Shown: positions 1-8,443 of the stretch, piece by piece | Numbering within the stretch: position 1 is the first letter of the stretch | How the letters are laid out: the number at the start of each line of letters is the position of its first letter | DNA from: Paenibacillus luteus | GTDB lineage: Bacteria > Bacillota > Bacilli > Paenibacillales > Paenibacillaceae | Length of the DNA stretch: 64,000 nucleotides | NCBI RefSeq assembly: GCF_006542765.1 | Contig: NZ_SKCD01000023.1 | Span: 52,911-116,910, forward strand | Direction of reading: 5' to 3' | Program-made: the position numbers and the translations under genes | The notes under the pieces: model-generated | Seen by the model: the letters and a program-made list of their open reading frames with translations, nothing else | Told to the model about the DNA's origin: nothing | The model's database searches: none

Positions 1-2
1 CG

Positions 3-161
3 CCGCTGACGACGGTTAAAGTGCATATGGAGCATATGGGCGAGACTGCGGTGGAGCTGCTTGCTGATCGGATGGCACATAAACGTGAAATTTCGAAAAA
101 AATCGTGCTGCCGACCCGTTTGCAATTGCGTGCCAGCAGTGCGATGCCTTCGAATGGATAA
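3..161 (+). CDS. LacI-family transcriptional regulator, C-terminal end only
   Basis: An open frame enters from the left edge and stops at a TAA at 159-161. Its residues (PLTTVKVHMEHMGETAVELL, then a basic stretch and KKIVLPTRL) match the conserved C-terminal end of the sugar-binding domain of LacI/GalR regulators. The DNA-binding part lies outside the window, so the regulated pathway cannot be told. It ends 31 bases before glpP on the same strand. Confidence 0.7.
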   Translation, partial: PLTTVKVHMEHMGETAVELLADRMAHKREISKKIVLPTRLQLRASSAMPSNG

Positions 162-192
162 AGCTTCGACAAAACTCACGGAGGTGGCCGGC

Positions 193-753
193 ATGGCGTC
201 GCTATTGAACGGTCAGAGCGTTCTGCCAGCAGTGCATAAGCTTAAGGACGTGGAGGCTGTGCTAGCTTCTCCTTATTCCTATATGGTGCTGCTTGGCGGG
301 CATTTGGGGCAATTAAAAAATATTGTGGATTTGGTAGGCCAGCATGGCAAAAAGGTACTGCTGCATGCCGATCTCATCGACGGCCTGAAAAACGACGAAT
401 ATGCAGCAGAATTTCTGTGCCAGACGATTCGGCCTGCCGGAATCATCTCGACTCGTTCAAGCGTAATCGGACGGACCAAGCAGAATGGACTGATTGCCAT
501 CCAAAGGCTGTTTCTGATCGATTCGGATGCGCTGGAGCGAAGCTATTCGGTACTGGACAAGATCCGTCCTGATTTTATTGAAGTGCTGCCAGGGGTCATC
601 CCCGATATTATAAGCGAGGTTAAGCAGCGCAGCGGCATTCCCATTATCGCGGGGGGGCTGATTCGGACCTCGGAGCATGTGAAGCAGGCTTTGGAAGCAG
701 GCGCTTCGGCAATTACGACATCAAGGAAGGATCTATGGAAGACCGGGAACTAG
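193..753 (+). CDS. glpP: Glycerol-3-phosphate-responsive antiterminator GlpP
   Basis: A 186-residue protein of the GlpP family. GlpP binds glycerol-3-phosphate and the leader mRNA of glp genes and lets transcription pass a terminator. Recognisable parts are LNGQSVLPAVHKLKDVEAVL near the start, HLGQL, and the C-terminal IPIIAGGLIRTSEHVKQAL, typical of this TIM-barrel-like family. The frame is open from 61, but GGAGGT at 180-185 lies 7 bases before the ATG at 193, and family members begin close to the NGQ motif, so 193 is preferred. It is followed after 29 bases by glpK, and the likely RNA target lies before glpD at 2316-2389. Confidence 0.9.
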   Translation: MASLLNGQSVLPAVHKLKDVEAVLASPYSYMVLLGGHLGQLKNIVDLVGQHGKKVLLHADLIDGLKNDEYAAEFLCQTIRPAGIISTRSSVIGRTKQNGLIAIQRLFLIDSDALERSYSVLDKIRPDFIEVLPGVIPDIISEVKQRSGIPIIAGGLIRTSEHVKQALEAGASAITTSRKDLWKTGN

Positions 754-782
754 AGCCGGCTTCATAGCAAGGAGGAGACTAA

Positions 783-2273
783 TTGGAAACGTATATTTTA
801 TCTCTTGATCAAGGCACGACAAGCACGCGCGCGCTGCTCGTCGACCGGAGCGGAACGATTGTGGATATGGTAAGGGAGGATCTTCCACTCCAATACCCGC
901 ATGCAGGGTGGGTGGAGGCGGATGCTCTATTTATATGGGAATCAACGAAAAAGGTGATGGCTGAGCTGTTGACTAAAACGGGCATTGCCGCCGAACAAAT
1001 TGCAGGAATCGGCATTACGAACCAACGTGAGACTACAGTGGTGTGGGACAAAGCGACAGGCCAGCCGATTTATCCAGCAATTATATGGCAATCCCGGCAA
1101 ACGGCAGGGATTAGTGACGGACTGAAGCAAGCGGGTTACGAACGGGTCTTTCACGAGAAGACAGGTCTGCTCATTGATGCCTATTTTTCCGGCACGAAGG
1201 TGAACTGGCTGCTGGAGCATGTGGAGGGCGCGCGGGCGCGGGCAGAGAATGGTGAGCTTCTGTTTGGTACGATCGATACTTGGCTGATCTGGAACCTGAC
1301 CGGCGGAGCCGTGCATGTTACGGATGTGACGAACGCTTCCCGCACCTTGATGTTCAACATCCATGAGCGGAGCTGGGATGATGAGCTGCTGCACATTCTG
1401 AATATTCCTAAAGCGATGCTGCCGGAAGTTCGTTCTTCTTCGGAGGTGTACGGACATTTGGAGGAGAAGCTGTTAGGGCGCAGCATACCGGTGGCTGGCG
1501 CTGCGGGCGACCAGCAAGCGGCGTTGTTCGGTCAAAATGCTTACGAAGAAGGCTGTACCAAAAATACGTACGGGACCGGCTGCTTTATGTTGATGAATAC
1601 GGGAACCAAGGCGATTGTGTCAGAGAAAGGGCTGCTTACCACGATTGCATGGGAAGTGGGCGGCAAGCTGGAGTATGCGCTTGAGGGCAGTGTGTTTGTA
1701 GCTGGCGCGGCCATCCAATGGCTTCGCGACGGGCTGGAGCTTATCGAATCTGCTACTGAATCGGAAGCGCTGGCGGAGCAGGTAGAAGGCACGGAAGGCG
1801 TATATGTAGTTCCCGCTTTTGTTGGACTGGGAACGCCTTATTGGAACAGCGATGTGAGAGGTGCGGTGTTTGGGCTGACCAGAGGCACCTCGAAGGCTCA
1901 TTTTGTAAGGGCGGTGCTGGAATCGCTGGCCTACCAGACCAAGGATGTTCTCTCTGTGATGGAGGAAGAATCAGGTCTGCCGCTTCAATCGCTTTCTGTG
2001 GATGGCGGGGCTGTGGCAAACAACCTGCTTATGCAGTTCCAAAGCGATCTGCTGGGCGTTCCGGTTGAGCGGCCGGTGGTTAACGAATCAACGGCGCTCG
2101 GAGCCGCTTATTTGGCCGGGCTTGCAGTTGGATTTTGGCAAAATCGTGAGGAGCTTGCTAATCTTCGGAAGGTGGATAAGGTGTTTACGCCTATGATGGA
2201 AGATGAACAGCGAGACTCCCTATATAGCGGCTGGCATCGCGCGGTCAAAGCCGCCATGGCTTTTGCGCAATAA
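783..2273 (+). CDS. glpK: Glycerol kinase
   Basis: A 496-residue FGGY-family kinase that phosphorylates glycerol with ATP to sn-glycerol-3-phosphate in the cytoplasm. The N-terminal phosphate loop SLDQGTTSTRALLVD, the middle motif AAGDQQAALFGQ, and the C-terminal SVDGGAVANNLLMQFQSDLLG are all typical of glycerol kinase. Length equals the family norm (about 495-500). The start is TTG at 783, behind AAGGAGGAG. It sits between glpP and glpD, and its product is both substrate of GlpD and ligand of GlpP. Confidence 0.96.
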   Translation: METYILSLDQGTTSTRALLVDRSGTIVDMVREDLPLQYPHAGWVEADALFIWESTKKVMAELLTKTGIAAEQIAGIGITNQRETTVVWDKATGQPIYPAIIWQSRQTAGISDGLKQAGYERVFHEKTGLLIDAYFSGTKVNWLLEHVEGARARAENGELLFGTIDTWLIWNLTGGAVHVTDVTNASRTLMFNIHERSWDDELLHILNIPKAMLPEVRSSSEVYGHLEEKLLGRSIPVAGAAGDQQAALFGQNAYEEGCTKNTYGTGCFMLMNTGTKAIVSEKGLLTTIAWEVGGKLEYALEGSVFVAGAAIQWLRDGLELIESATESEALAEQVEGTEGVYVVPAFVGLGTPYWNSDVRGAVFGLTRGTSKAHFVRAVLESLAYQTKDVLSVMEEESGLPLQSLSVDGGAVANNLLMQFQSDLLGVPVERPVVNESTALGAAYLAGLAVGFWQNREELANLRKVDKVFTPMMEDEQRDSLYSGWHRAVKAAMAFAQ

Positions 2274-2276
2274 TTA

Positions 2277-2285
2277 TGGTATACT
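2277..2285 (+). promoter_or_regulatory. Extended -10 promoter of glpD
   Basis: TGgTATACT lies directly behind the glpK stop codon. It is an extended -10 (TG one base before the hexamer) with TATACT matching TATAAT at five of six positions. No good -35 is seen, which is common for extended -10 promoters. Transcription would start near 2292, just ahead of the terminator hairpin, giving a 5' leader of about 240 bases for glpD. Confidence 0.5.
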
Positions 2286-2315
2286 AATTCCAAGTTAATA
2301 ACGGTTGGAGATCAG

Positions 2316-2389
2316 GAGAAACCACAAGAACCGCTTCCAAGCCCTTTATAGGGATGGGGAAGCGGTTTGCGTGGTTTCTCTTTTTTTAT
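2316..2389 (+). terminator. glpD leader terminator, likely GlpP antitermination site
   Basis: A long inverted repeat, GAGAAACCAC (2316-2325) with GTGGTTTCTC (2371-2380) and an inner ACCGCTTCC/GGAAGCGGTT, followed directly by a T run (2379-2387). It lies between glpK and glpD behind the 2277-2285 promoter. In Bacillus subtilis GlpP with glycerol-3-phosphate suppresses a leader terminator of glpD, and the arrangement here is the same. GlpP binding itself is inferred. The rest of the glpK-glpD gap (2390-2515) shows nothing else. Confidence 0.75.
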
Positions 2390-2531
2390 AGTATAACCAT
2401 TTTTCGGATTTTCAAATTAGCCAAAAGACGGCGACAGCCGTTTCACCTTGTACAGGGCTTCTTTTATACAGGAGTGAGTAGCCAGCAGCATCTGGCAGAA
2501 TACTAAATAAATAGAGGATCGGGAGGGCAAC

Positions 2532-4217
2532 ATGATGACAAACAATCAAACAAAAGAAATTTTCGCAGCAAAAAATAGGGAGCAGGTGCTGCAGGAGATG
2601 CAGCGTTCGCCTTTGGATGTATTGGTAATCGGCGGTGGCATTACAGGAGCAGGCATAGCGCTGGATGCGGCTGCTAGGGGAATGAAGGTAGCGCTCGTGG
2701 AAATGCAGGATTTTGCTGCGGGCACATCGAGCCGTTCAACTAAGCTTGTGCATGGGGGCCTTCGGTATTTGAAGCAATTTGAAATTGGTGTTGTGGCAGA
2801 GGTGGGTAAAGAACGTGCGATTGTATATGAGAACGGGCCGCATGTGACAACACCAGAATGGATGCTGCTGCCGCTGTATAAAGGCGGTACCTTCGGCAAG
2901 TTTTCGACGTCGATTGGCTTGCGCGTATACGACTTTCTGGCGGGTGTTAAGCGTAAGGAGCGGCGGGAAATGTTGAGTGTGGCGGACACGCTCTCCAAGG
3001 AGCCGCTGCTGAAACGCGATGGCCTGAAGGGCGGCGGTTATTATGTGGAATACCGGACGGACGATGCGCGCCTGACCATTGAAGTGATGAAGAAAGCTGT
3101 AGAGACGGGTGCTCTATCGGTTAACTATGCGAAGGTAGAGACGCTGCGCTATGGACAGGACGGAAAAATAACAGGCGCGTTGGTGAAAGATACGATTAGC
3201 GGTAAGGAATTTGAGATTGCAGCTGCGAAAATCATTAACGCAACCGGTCCTTGGGTCGATGACATTCGCCAGATGGACGGATCGAAGAAGGGGAAAACGC
3301 TGCGTTTGACCAAGGGCGTGCATATTGTTTTCGACAAGAGCAGATTTCCGCTTCGGCAAGCGGTGTATTTTGACACACCGGACGGACGGATGGTATTCGC
3401 GATTCCTCGCGCGGGCAAAACCTATTTCGGCACAACCGATACCAACTATAAAGGCAATACGGTTAATCCAGTCATGACGCTGGAGGATCGTACGTATTTG
3501 CTGCAGGCGGTTAATTTTATGTTCCCGAGTCTGAAGCTGGTGGAAGAAGATGTAGAGTCGAGCTGGGCAGGACTTCGTCCGCTTATTCAACAAGAAGGAA
3601 AATCACCTTCGGAAATTTCGCGGCGCGATGAAATCTTTGTATCGGACTCCGGCTTGATCTCGATCGCAGGGGGCAAGCTTACCGGCTATCGCAAAATGGC
3701 CGAGACTGTTGTTAACAAAGTAGTGGAGCTGGTCGGAGCCGAAGGCGGCAAGAGCTATGCGGCCAGCGAAACCAAGCGGATACCGATGTCGGGCGGGGAT
3801 TTAGGCGGTTCCGCCGGTTTTGAAGCCTTTGTGCAAAGAAAAACGAAGGAAGGCGCTCAGTTTGGCTTCGGCAAGGAAGAAGCAGCGTTTCTTGCGCAGC
3901 GCTACGGGTCCAATGTGGATGCATTGTTCGCGCTCGCTAAGAGTGCTTCCGAGCAGGCAGCGGCCTTTAAGCTGCCGCTCGTGCTGGCCACGCAGCTTCG
4001 TTACTCCCTTGAAGCGGAAATGACCGTAAAGCCGGCCGATTTCTTCATTCGGCGTACGGGCGATTTGTTTTTCCGCATTGGCTACGTACAGCAATGGAAA
4101 GAGCCGGTTATCGCGGCCATGGCGGAGCTTCTTCACTGGACGCAGGAGCAGCGCGATGCGTATACCGTGGAGCTAGAAGAGAAGCTGGTAGAGGCGGTCG
4201 AGCCTTTGCAGGCTTAA
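2532..4217 (+). CDS. glpD: Aerobic glycerol-3-phosphate dehydrogenase (FAD)
   Basis: A 561-residue membrane-associated flavoenzyme that oxidises sn-glycerol-3-phosphate to dihydroxyacetone phosphate and passes electrons to quinone. It has the FAD-binding Rossmann motif VIGGGITGAGIALDAAARG (about residues 30-50), the family signature SSRSTKLVHGGLRYL, and the AGGKLTGYRKMAE motif. Length fits the family (555-565). Start ATG at 2532 follows GGGAGGGCAAC. It completes the glycerol pathway begun by glpK and is probably made only when GlpP overcomes the leader terminator at 2316-2389. Confidence 0.96.
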   Translation: MMTNNQTKEIFAAKNREQVLQEMQRSPLDVLVIGGGITGAGIALDAAARGMKVALVEMQDFAAGTSSRSTKLVHGGLRYLKQFEIGVVAEVGKERAIVYENGPHVTTPEWMLLPLYKGGTFGKFSTSIGLRVYDFLAGVKRKERREMLSVADTLSKEPLLKRDGLKGGGYYVEYRTDDARLTIEVMKKAVETGALSVNYAKVETLRYGQDGKITGALVKDTISGKEFEIAAAKIINATGPWVDDIRQMDGSKKGKTLRLTKGVHIVFDKSRFPLRQAVYFDTPDGRMVFAIPRAGKTYFGTTDTNYKGNTVNPVMTLEDRTYLLQAVNFMFPSLKLVEEDVESSWAGLRPLIQQEGKSPSEISRRDEIFVSDSGLISIAGGKLTGYRKMAETVVNKVVELVGAEGGKSYAASETKRIPMSGGDLGGSAGFEAFVQRKTKEGAQFGFGKEEAAFLAQRYGSNVDALFALAKSASEQAAAFKLPLVLATQLRYSLEAEMTVKPADFFIRRTGDLFFRIGYVQQWKEPVIAAMAELLHWTQEQRDAYTVELEEKLVEAVEPLQA

Positions 4218-4275
4218 TCAATGCATAGAGGATGCTTGAGAAAATAAGCAAGTTAGCCTTAAATAAAAATTTAGC

Positions 4276-4310
4276 AAAGAAGGGACGCAGAAATGCGTCT
4301 CTTCTTTGTT
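4276..4310 (+). terminator. Terminator after glpD
   Basis: AAAGAAGGGACGCA (4276-4289) pairs with TGCGTCTCTTCTTT (4294-4307) around a GAAA loop, 60 bases after the glpD stop. The T-rich side is mostly within the stem, so the tail is weak, but it is the only hairpin between glpD and the next promoter. Confidence 0.6.
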
Positions 4311-4371
4311 ATGGTTTGCTCGAAAAATAAGGATAAGTTGGTTTTTTATTTGTATTCCATCCAAGATAGGG

Positions 4372-4400
4372 TTGCATGATAGGAAAGTTTTTCATATAAT
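4372..4400 (+). promoter_or_regulatory. Sigma-A promoter of the cation exporter gene
   Basis: TTGCAT (4372-4377), a spacer of exactly 17 bases, and a perfect TATAAT (4395-4400). Transcription would start around 4406-4408, inside the palindrome at 4403-4426, leaving a leader of about 165 bases before the exporter gene. Confidence 0.75.
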
Positions 4401-4402
4401 AT

Positions 4403-4426
4403 ACATATGAGCATGTATTCATATGT
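4403..4426 (+). promoter_or_regulatory. ArsR/SmtB (CzrA-like) operator
   Basis: A perfect inverted repeat ACATATGA-N8-TCATATGT placed on the start site. The inner part, ATATGA.CA....TTCATAT, resembles the 12-2-12 operators of ArsR/SmtB metal sensors such as CzrA. Those proteins leave the DNA when they bind zinc or cobalt. Since the gene behind it is a zinc-type CDF exporter, metal-dependent derepression is a sound inference. No ArsR/SmtB metal sensor gene lies next to it. Confidence 0.65.
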
Positions 4427-4574
4427 TATTTGATTAAGGTCACAGAGATAAAGGATAGCATGGTGATGAAGCTTGAATAAGCGAAACAACTGATTAGAGT
4501 AATAAAACTGATGAAATGATTGGATATGATGCAAACTAATCAAACTGGTTTGCAATGAAGCGGGGGAATGAAAG

Positions 4575-5717
4575 ATGAGCAGCAAAGACGAACAAGCAAG
4601 AAAGGAAAGGAATGCTCTACCCGGAGTTGAGAATTCTCAAACCGTACAAGCGCACTCCCATTTACGTAGTGACAAGAGTGATGATGATGGACACAGCCAC
4701 GAAGATAAGCAAGGGGGCAAGCATGATCATAGCCACGAGGATATCCAAGGGCATGAGCACGGGCATAGCCATGAGCATACTAAAGGGCGCAAGAAAGGAC
4801 ACGATCATGGACATAGTCATAGTCATGGTCACCATGGGCATTCGCATGCGCCCAATAATAAAGCGGGGCTGCTGATCGCACTTATCATTACGGCAAGTAT
4901 TATGGTATTGGAATTTGTGGGTGGCCTAGTTACGAACTCCTTGGCGCTGCTGTCCGATTCCGGACACATGCTGAGTGATACCGCTGCTTTGGCGCTTAGC
5001 TTGGTGGCGATGTGGTTTGCGGTTCGTCCAAAGTCATCTAGCCGCACCTTTGGTTTTCACCGTTTTGAAATATTAGCCGCCTTGCTCAATGGCGTTACAT
5101 TATTCGTAATCGCGGCATTTATTGTTGCGGAAGCGATCAAGCGATTCGCAGAGCCGCCAACGGTGGCAAGCGGGTCCATGATGATTATCGCGATAATTGG
5201 CTTGCTTGCCAACCTTGCCAGTGCATGGTTTCTGATGCGGAAGGCCGATATTAAGGAAAATTTAAACGTACGCAGCGCTTATCTTCATGTCCTGGGAGAC
5301 GCAATCGGCTCTGTAGGCGCGATTGTCGCTGGTATTTTAATGTCTTTATTTTCTTGGTATATCGCCGATCCGATTATAAGCGTTATCGTTGCATTGCTGA
5401 TTTTGAAGAGCGCATGGGGGATCATACAGTCGACCGTTCATATTTTGATGGAAGGAACGCCTGCGCATGTGGATGCCGAGCAAGTCAAGCAGACGCTGCT
5501 TCGCATTTCTGGTGTAAAGGATGTCCATGACTTGCATATTTGGACAATTACGTCGGGGCTCGATTCCTTAAGCTGCCATCTGACCGTAGAGGACAACGTA
5601 GATTGCCAAAATGTATTACAGGAAGCGATTCAGCAAATCGCAGAAGACTTTCATATTGAGCATACGACGATCCAAATCGAAAAATCTGAACTGAAGCATC
5701 CGGTTCTAAAAGTGTAG
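4575..5717 (+). CDS. CzcD/ZitB-type cation diffusion facilitator with His-rich N-terminus
   Basis: A 380-residue cation diffusion facilitator that would export zinc or related divalent metals in exchange for protons. Residues about 27-92 are very rich in His, Asp, Glu and Gly (many HSH and HGH motifs), longer than in B. subtilis CzcD. Six membrane segments follow from about residue 97. The transport-site pairs H131/D135 in segment 2 and H238/D242 in segment 5 are the HxxxD pattern of zinc-selective members. A cytoplasmic dimer domain closes the protein. Start ATG at 4575 follows GCGGGGGAATG. It is monocistronic and likely metal-regulated through the operator at 4403-4426. Confidence 0.92.
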   Translation: MSSKDEQARKERNALPGVENSQTVQAHSHLRSDKSDDDGHSHEDKQGGKHDHSHEDIQGHEHGHSHEHTKGRKKGHDHGHSHSHGHHGHSHAPNNKAGLLIALIITASIMVLEFVGGLVTNSLALLSDSGHMLSDTAALALSLVAMWFAVRPKSSSRTFGFHRFEILAALLNGVTLFVIAAFIVAEAIKRFAEPPTVASGSMMIIAIIGLLANLASAWFLMRKADIKENLNVRSAYLHVLGDAIGSVGAIVAGILMSLFSWYIADPIISVIVALLILKSAWGIIQSTVHILMEGTPAHVDAEQVKQTLLRISGVKDVHDLHIWTITSGLDSLSCHLTVEDNVDCQNVLQEAIQQIAEDFHIEHTTIQIEKSELKHPVLKV

Positions 5718-6230
5718 CTTGAGCCGTATAATCTCAATCCCAAAAAGCTGCTGCTAACACCGATACAGTATGAAGAAGAGATACGACCACATAGAAAAGT
5801 ACTCAAACTACAGAACATGCTTATATACTTGATTTTCTACTGTAGTTCAACTTATATAGTTTGAGAGAAATAGGTCTACTTTTTTAGATCAAAATGACTC
5901 TGGAATGGCGTTTTAGTGGCAAATTGGTGGGTTGAGACTGGAATAGATCTAATTTTTAAACCTATTTCGAGTAATGTAGCTATTATAAATGATATTTTAA
6001 AATCCTAAACCGCAAAACCATATTTGAAATCATAATCCGCAGTAAGCGGAAAGAGCTGTCCTTAGGCTTTAATAGGTCTAAAGGACAGCTCTTGTTTGAG
6101 CAATATAGATTGGTTTGTATCATAGACAACGGTTTGCCGCTTGGTTGGTTAGTTTCAATTAACCACAGTTGGCCCTTCACACCAGCCATCCCAAACGATC
6201 CAGAAACAACCACGTCAAAGCCTTCCCAAA
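5718..6230. other. AT-rich intergenic region between convergent genes
   Basis: About 510 bases between the cation exporter and the GH42 gene, rich in A and T. Apart from the bidirectional hairpin at 6051-6093, I see no gene, promoter or repeat that I can support. A 76-codon frame on the minus strand (5983-6213) has no ribosome site and no recognisable content. Confidence 0.6.
6051..6093. terminator. Bidirectional terminator hairpin
   Basis: AAGAGCTGTCCTT (6051-6063) pairs perfectly with AAGGACAGCTCTT (6081-6093). It lies between the convergent exporter and beta-galactosidase genes and could stop transcription from both sides, though the flanking T tracts are short. Confidence 0.6.
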
Positions 6231-8285
6231 CTAGCTTAAAACAACCACGCCAAAACCTTCTAAAGTGACTTCACCGCTTAGCTTATTACCAGTGAGTAGG
6301 TCGGTTTTGGCTTCCTTGACCGTGATAAGCGCAGGTTGCTCGCTATAGTTAAGAAGGAAGTACAGCGGTCCGTCTTCGCCTTCGCGGATAGCGAGCTCCA
6401 CCCCTGCAGGGAGCGTTAGCCAGCTTGCTGTCGGAGAAACCAGGCCGAGCCGTTCAACGATCTCGCCAGCAGATGTTTCGTTGAAGACTGCCCCGAAGTA
6501 CCATGCCTCTCCTGCGCCGAATGTGTTTTTGGTTACAGCCGGTTTGCCAGCGTAGTAGTCGGTTGCGTAATGAGCGACAACCTCCACCGAATCGCTTTCT
6601 ACGAATAGGACATCGTTGAAGGAGTTGGCTCCGGTTACGGTTCCAGCTTCGCCGACCCACTTCATGGATGTCGGAACGCGCGTACCCTTCACCATCGTAA
6701 ATTCTTCAACGGAGATGCCGCATAGTCCGGCTGCAGCGCCAGGGAAAGGACGCATATAGGCGTGGCCATGCTCATTCTTATAACCCGTCCGGCAGCCAAA
6801 GATAATGATGCCGCCTTCACGTACATACTGCTCCAGCAGCGCAGCCGTATCATCGCGCATGATGGCAGGATGCGGATACACAAGCACTTTATACCGCTTC
6901 AGATCCTCAATTGTCGTCGTATTGCGGACATATAGGGTGTCACTTGGAATATGTCGATAATTCAGCGCTTTAAACCAAGCTTTGCCGCTATCCCATGAGA
7001 ACGGGCCATGCCAAATATCATATTCGCCGTCCCATTGGTTATCGTAGTCGCGAACGAGTGCGATTTCCGCTTTGAACTGCGTATTCGCTATGCGGTTGCC
7101 GGCCTGCGCCAGTTCTGCGCCGATTTGGCCAGCTTCGCGAACGCGGCGGTTAGGCTGATTATGGTAGTCGTTAATGCCATGCCAATAAATTTCATTGCCC
7201 ACCGTAGCTGTCCGCCAGCGGAAGTAGAGCACCATATTCGCGCCATGCGCAATCGACTGATACGTCCACAACCGCATTTGCCCCGGCTTAGGCGATGGCA
7301 TATCCATGCGGTTGACCCAGCCGCCAGGGCCGGATTGCTGCTCCATAATGGCAAAATTGGGCGAGATGGAGCGAACGGCGCCAAGCGATTGGCTCCAGCC
7401 TCGATCTGCCAATGGGTTTTCTTCGTTCTCGTTGGAGTAAAGCGTAGAGAACTGCGGATAGGAATCATAGCTGAAAAAATCGAGCAGCTCATCGGTCATC
7501 CGGTGGCTGTCGAGGTGGCCGAATAGGCCGTTGGTTGTCACCCACTGATGAGGCGCGACCTCGCGCAATATGTCACCCTGGACCTTCGCATACGAAATCG
7601 TATTATCAGAAATAAACCGTTTCTCGTCCAGCGCCTGATGGGGGTTAGGCTGTTTATCCGCTGGCGTCGGCCGCGGCAAAAATACTTGTTCCCAAGCGGA
7701 ATAGGTTTGGCTCCAAAATACGGTTCCCCATGCCTCGTTCAGCTTGTCCAGCGTGCCGTATTTCTCCTGCAGCCAGGCGCGGAACGCGTCATGATCGGCA
7801 GGCGCATAAAACTCGCTGATCTCGCAGTTGAATTCATTGTCAATCTGCCAGCCGATAACAGCGGGATGGCCTTTATAGTGCTCCGCCAGCTTGCGCGTAA
7901 TAATAGCGGATAGCTCCCGGTATTTTTGGCTGCTGTAGTTATAGTGGCGGCGCAAGCCGTGATGCAGCGTGACGCCGTCTTGCGTCACATTCAGCACCTC
8001 TGGATATTTATGGGTCAGCCAAGCTGGCGGTGTTGCCGTCGGGGTGCCGACAATCACTTTTAGCCCATGCTTATGAGCAAGCTCAAGCGCGCGGTCGAAT
8101 AAGTCAAACGAAAACACGCCTTCCTCCGGCTCGAAAATAGACCAGGCAAACTCCGCTACGCGAACGATCGAGAAGCCGAGCTCCCGCATCCGGCGGAAGT
8201 CATCTTCCCATAGGTTTTCTGGCCAATGCTCCGGGTAATAGCAGACGCCAAGCCGGAATTCTTTTAGCGCATCGATAGGCTTCAT
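6231..8285 (-). CDS. Beta-galactosidase, glycoside hydrolase family 42
   Basis: A 684-residue GH42 enzyme hydrolysing terminal beta-D-galactosides. The TIM barrel spans about residues 12-390 and includes LGVCYYPEHWPENLWEDD. The acid/base is E151 in IGWQIDNEF and the nucleophile E315 in AIMEQQSGP. A trimerisation domain (DYDNQWDGEYDIWHG onwards) and a C-terminal beta domain follow. There is no signal peptide, so it is cytoplasmic and needs imported galactosides; no transporter lies beside it. Start ATG at 8285 follows GAGGAGGAAC. It is divergent from an AraC regulator at 8444, its likely activator. GH42 enzymes often act on galacto-oligosaccharides rather than lactose. Confidence 0.95.
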   Translation of the reverse strand: MKPIDALKEFRLGVCYYPEHWPENLWEDDFRRMRELGFSIVRVAEFAWSIFEPEEGVFSFDLFDRALELAHKHGLKVIVGTPTATPPAWLTHKYPEVLNVTQDGVTLHHGLRRHYNYSSQKYRELSAIITRKLAEHYKGHPAVIGWQIDNEFNCEISEFYAPADHDAFRAWLQEKYGTLDKLNEAWGTVFWSQTYSAWEQVFLPRPTPADKQPNPHQALDEKRFISDNTISYAKVQGDILREVAPHQWVTTNGLFGHLDSHRMTDELLDFFSYDSYPQFSTLYSNENEENPLADRGWSQSLGAVRSISPNFAIMEQQSGPGGWVNRMDMPSPKPGQMRLWTYQSIAHGANMVLYFRWRTATVGNEIYWHGINDYHNQPNRRVREAGQIGAELAQAGNRIANTQFKAEIALVRDYDNQWDGEYDIWHGPFSWDSGKAWFKALNYRHIPSDTLYVRNTTTIEDLKRYKVLVYPHPAIMRDDTAALLEQYVREGGIIIFGCRTGYKNEHGHAYMRPFPGAAAGLCGISVEEFTMVKGTRVPTSMKWVGEAGTVTGANSFNDVLFVESDSVEVVAHYATDYYAGKPAVTKNTFGAGEAWYFGAVFNETSAGEIVERLGLVSPTASWLTLPAGVELAIREGEDGPLYFLLNYSEQPALITVKEAKTDLLTGNKLSGEVTLEGFGVVVLS

Positions 8286-8326
8286 TCGTTGTTCCTCCTC
8301 AGGGGTAATGAATATATTATGCGAAT

Positions 8327-8336
8327 ATATTGCGAA
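8327..8336. promoter_or_regulatory. ATATTGCGAA repeat, copy 1
   Basis: Exact 10-base element in the divergent region between the GH42 gene and the AraC gene. A related TATGCGAA lies immediately before it (8318-8325), and the same 10 bases recur at 8411-8420. Repeated half sites of this kind are usual for AraC-type activators; the link to this regulator is inferred. Confidence 0.4.
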
Positions 8337-8382
8337 TCATTGCTCTCCCTACTAATTGTAAAATCAATCATATAAAGCGTAA

Positions 8383-8412
8383 ATGACAAAATCCTGCGAT
8401 TAATGATACAAT
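8383..8412 (+). promoter_or_regulatory. Promoter of the AraC regulator gene
   Basis: ATGACA (8383-8388), 18-base spacer, TACAAT (8407-8412). Both hexamers match the sigma-A consensus at five of six positions. The second ATATTGCGAA copy (8411-8420) starts at the end of the -10, so binding there would block this promoter. Confidence 0.5.
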
Positions 8413-8420
8413 ATTGCGAA
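8411..8420. promoter_or_regulatory. ATATTGCGAA repeat, copy 2
   Basis: Second exact copy of the 10-base element, 84 bases from the first, overlapping the -10 of the regulator promoter. The layout suggests autoregulation by the AraC protein together with control of the divergent beta-galactosidase gene. Confidence 0.4.
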
Positions 8421-8443
8421 CTTGATAAAGGGAGCCTGAGACG

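Noticed and set aside
942..1457. 171-residue minus-strand frame opposite glpK
   Set aside because: Antisense shadow of a clear glycerol kinase gene.
4346..4585. 79-residue minus-strand frame over the metal-exporter promoter
   Set aside because: AT-rich sequence rich in His/Leu/Tyr with no ribosome site; the DNA is better explained by the promoter and operator on the plus strand.
5983..6213. 76-residue minus-strand frame between the cation exporter and GH42 gene
   Set aside because: Overlaps the terminator hairpin, has no ribosome site and no family resemblance.
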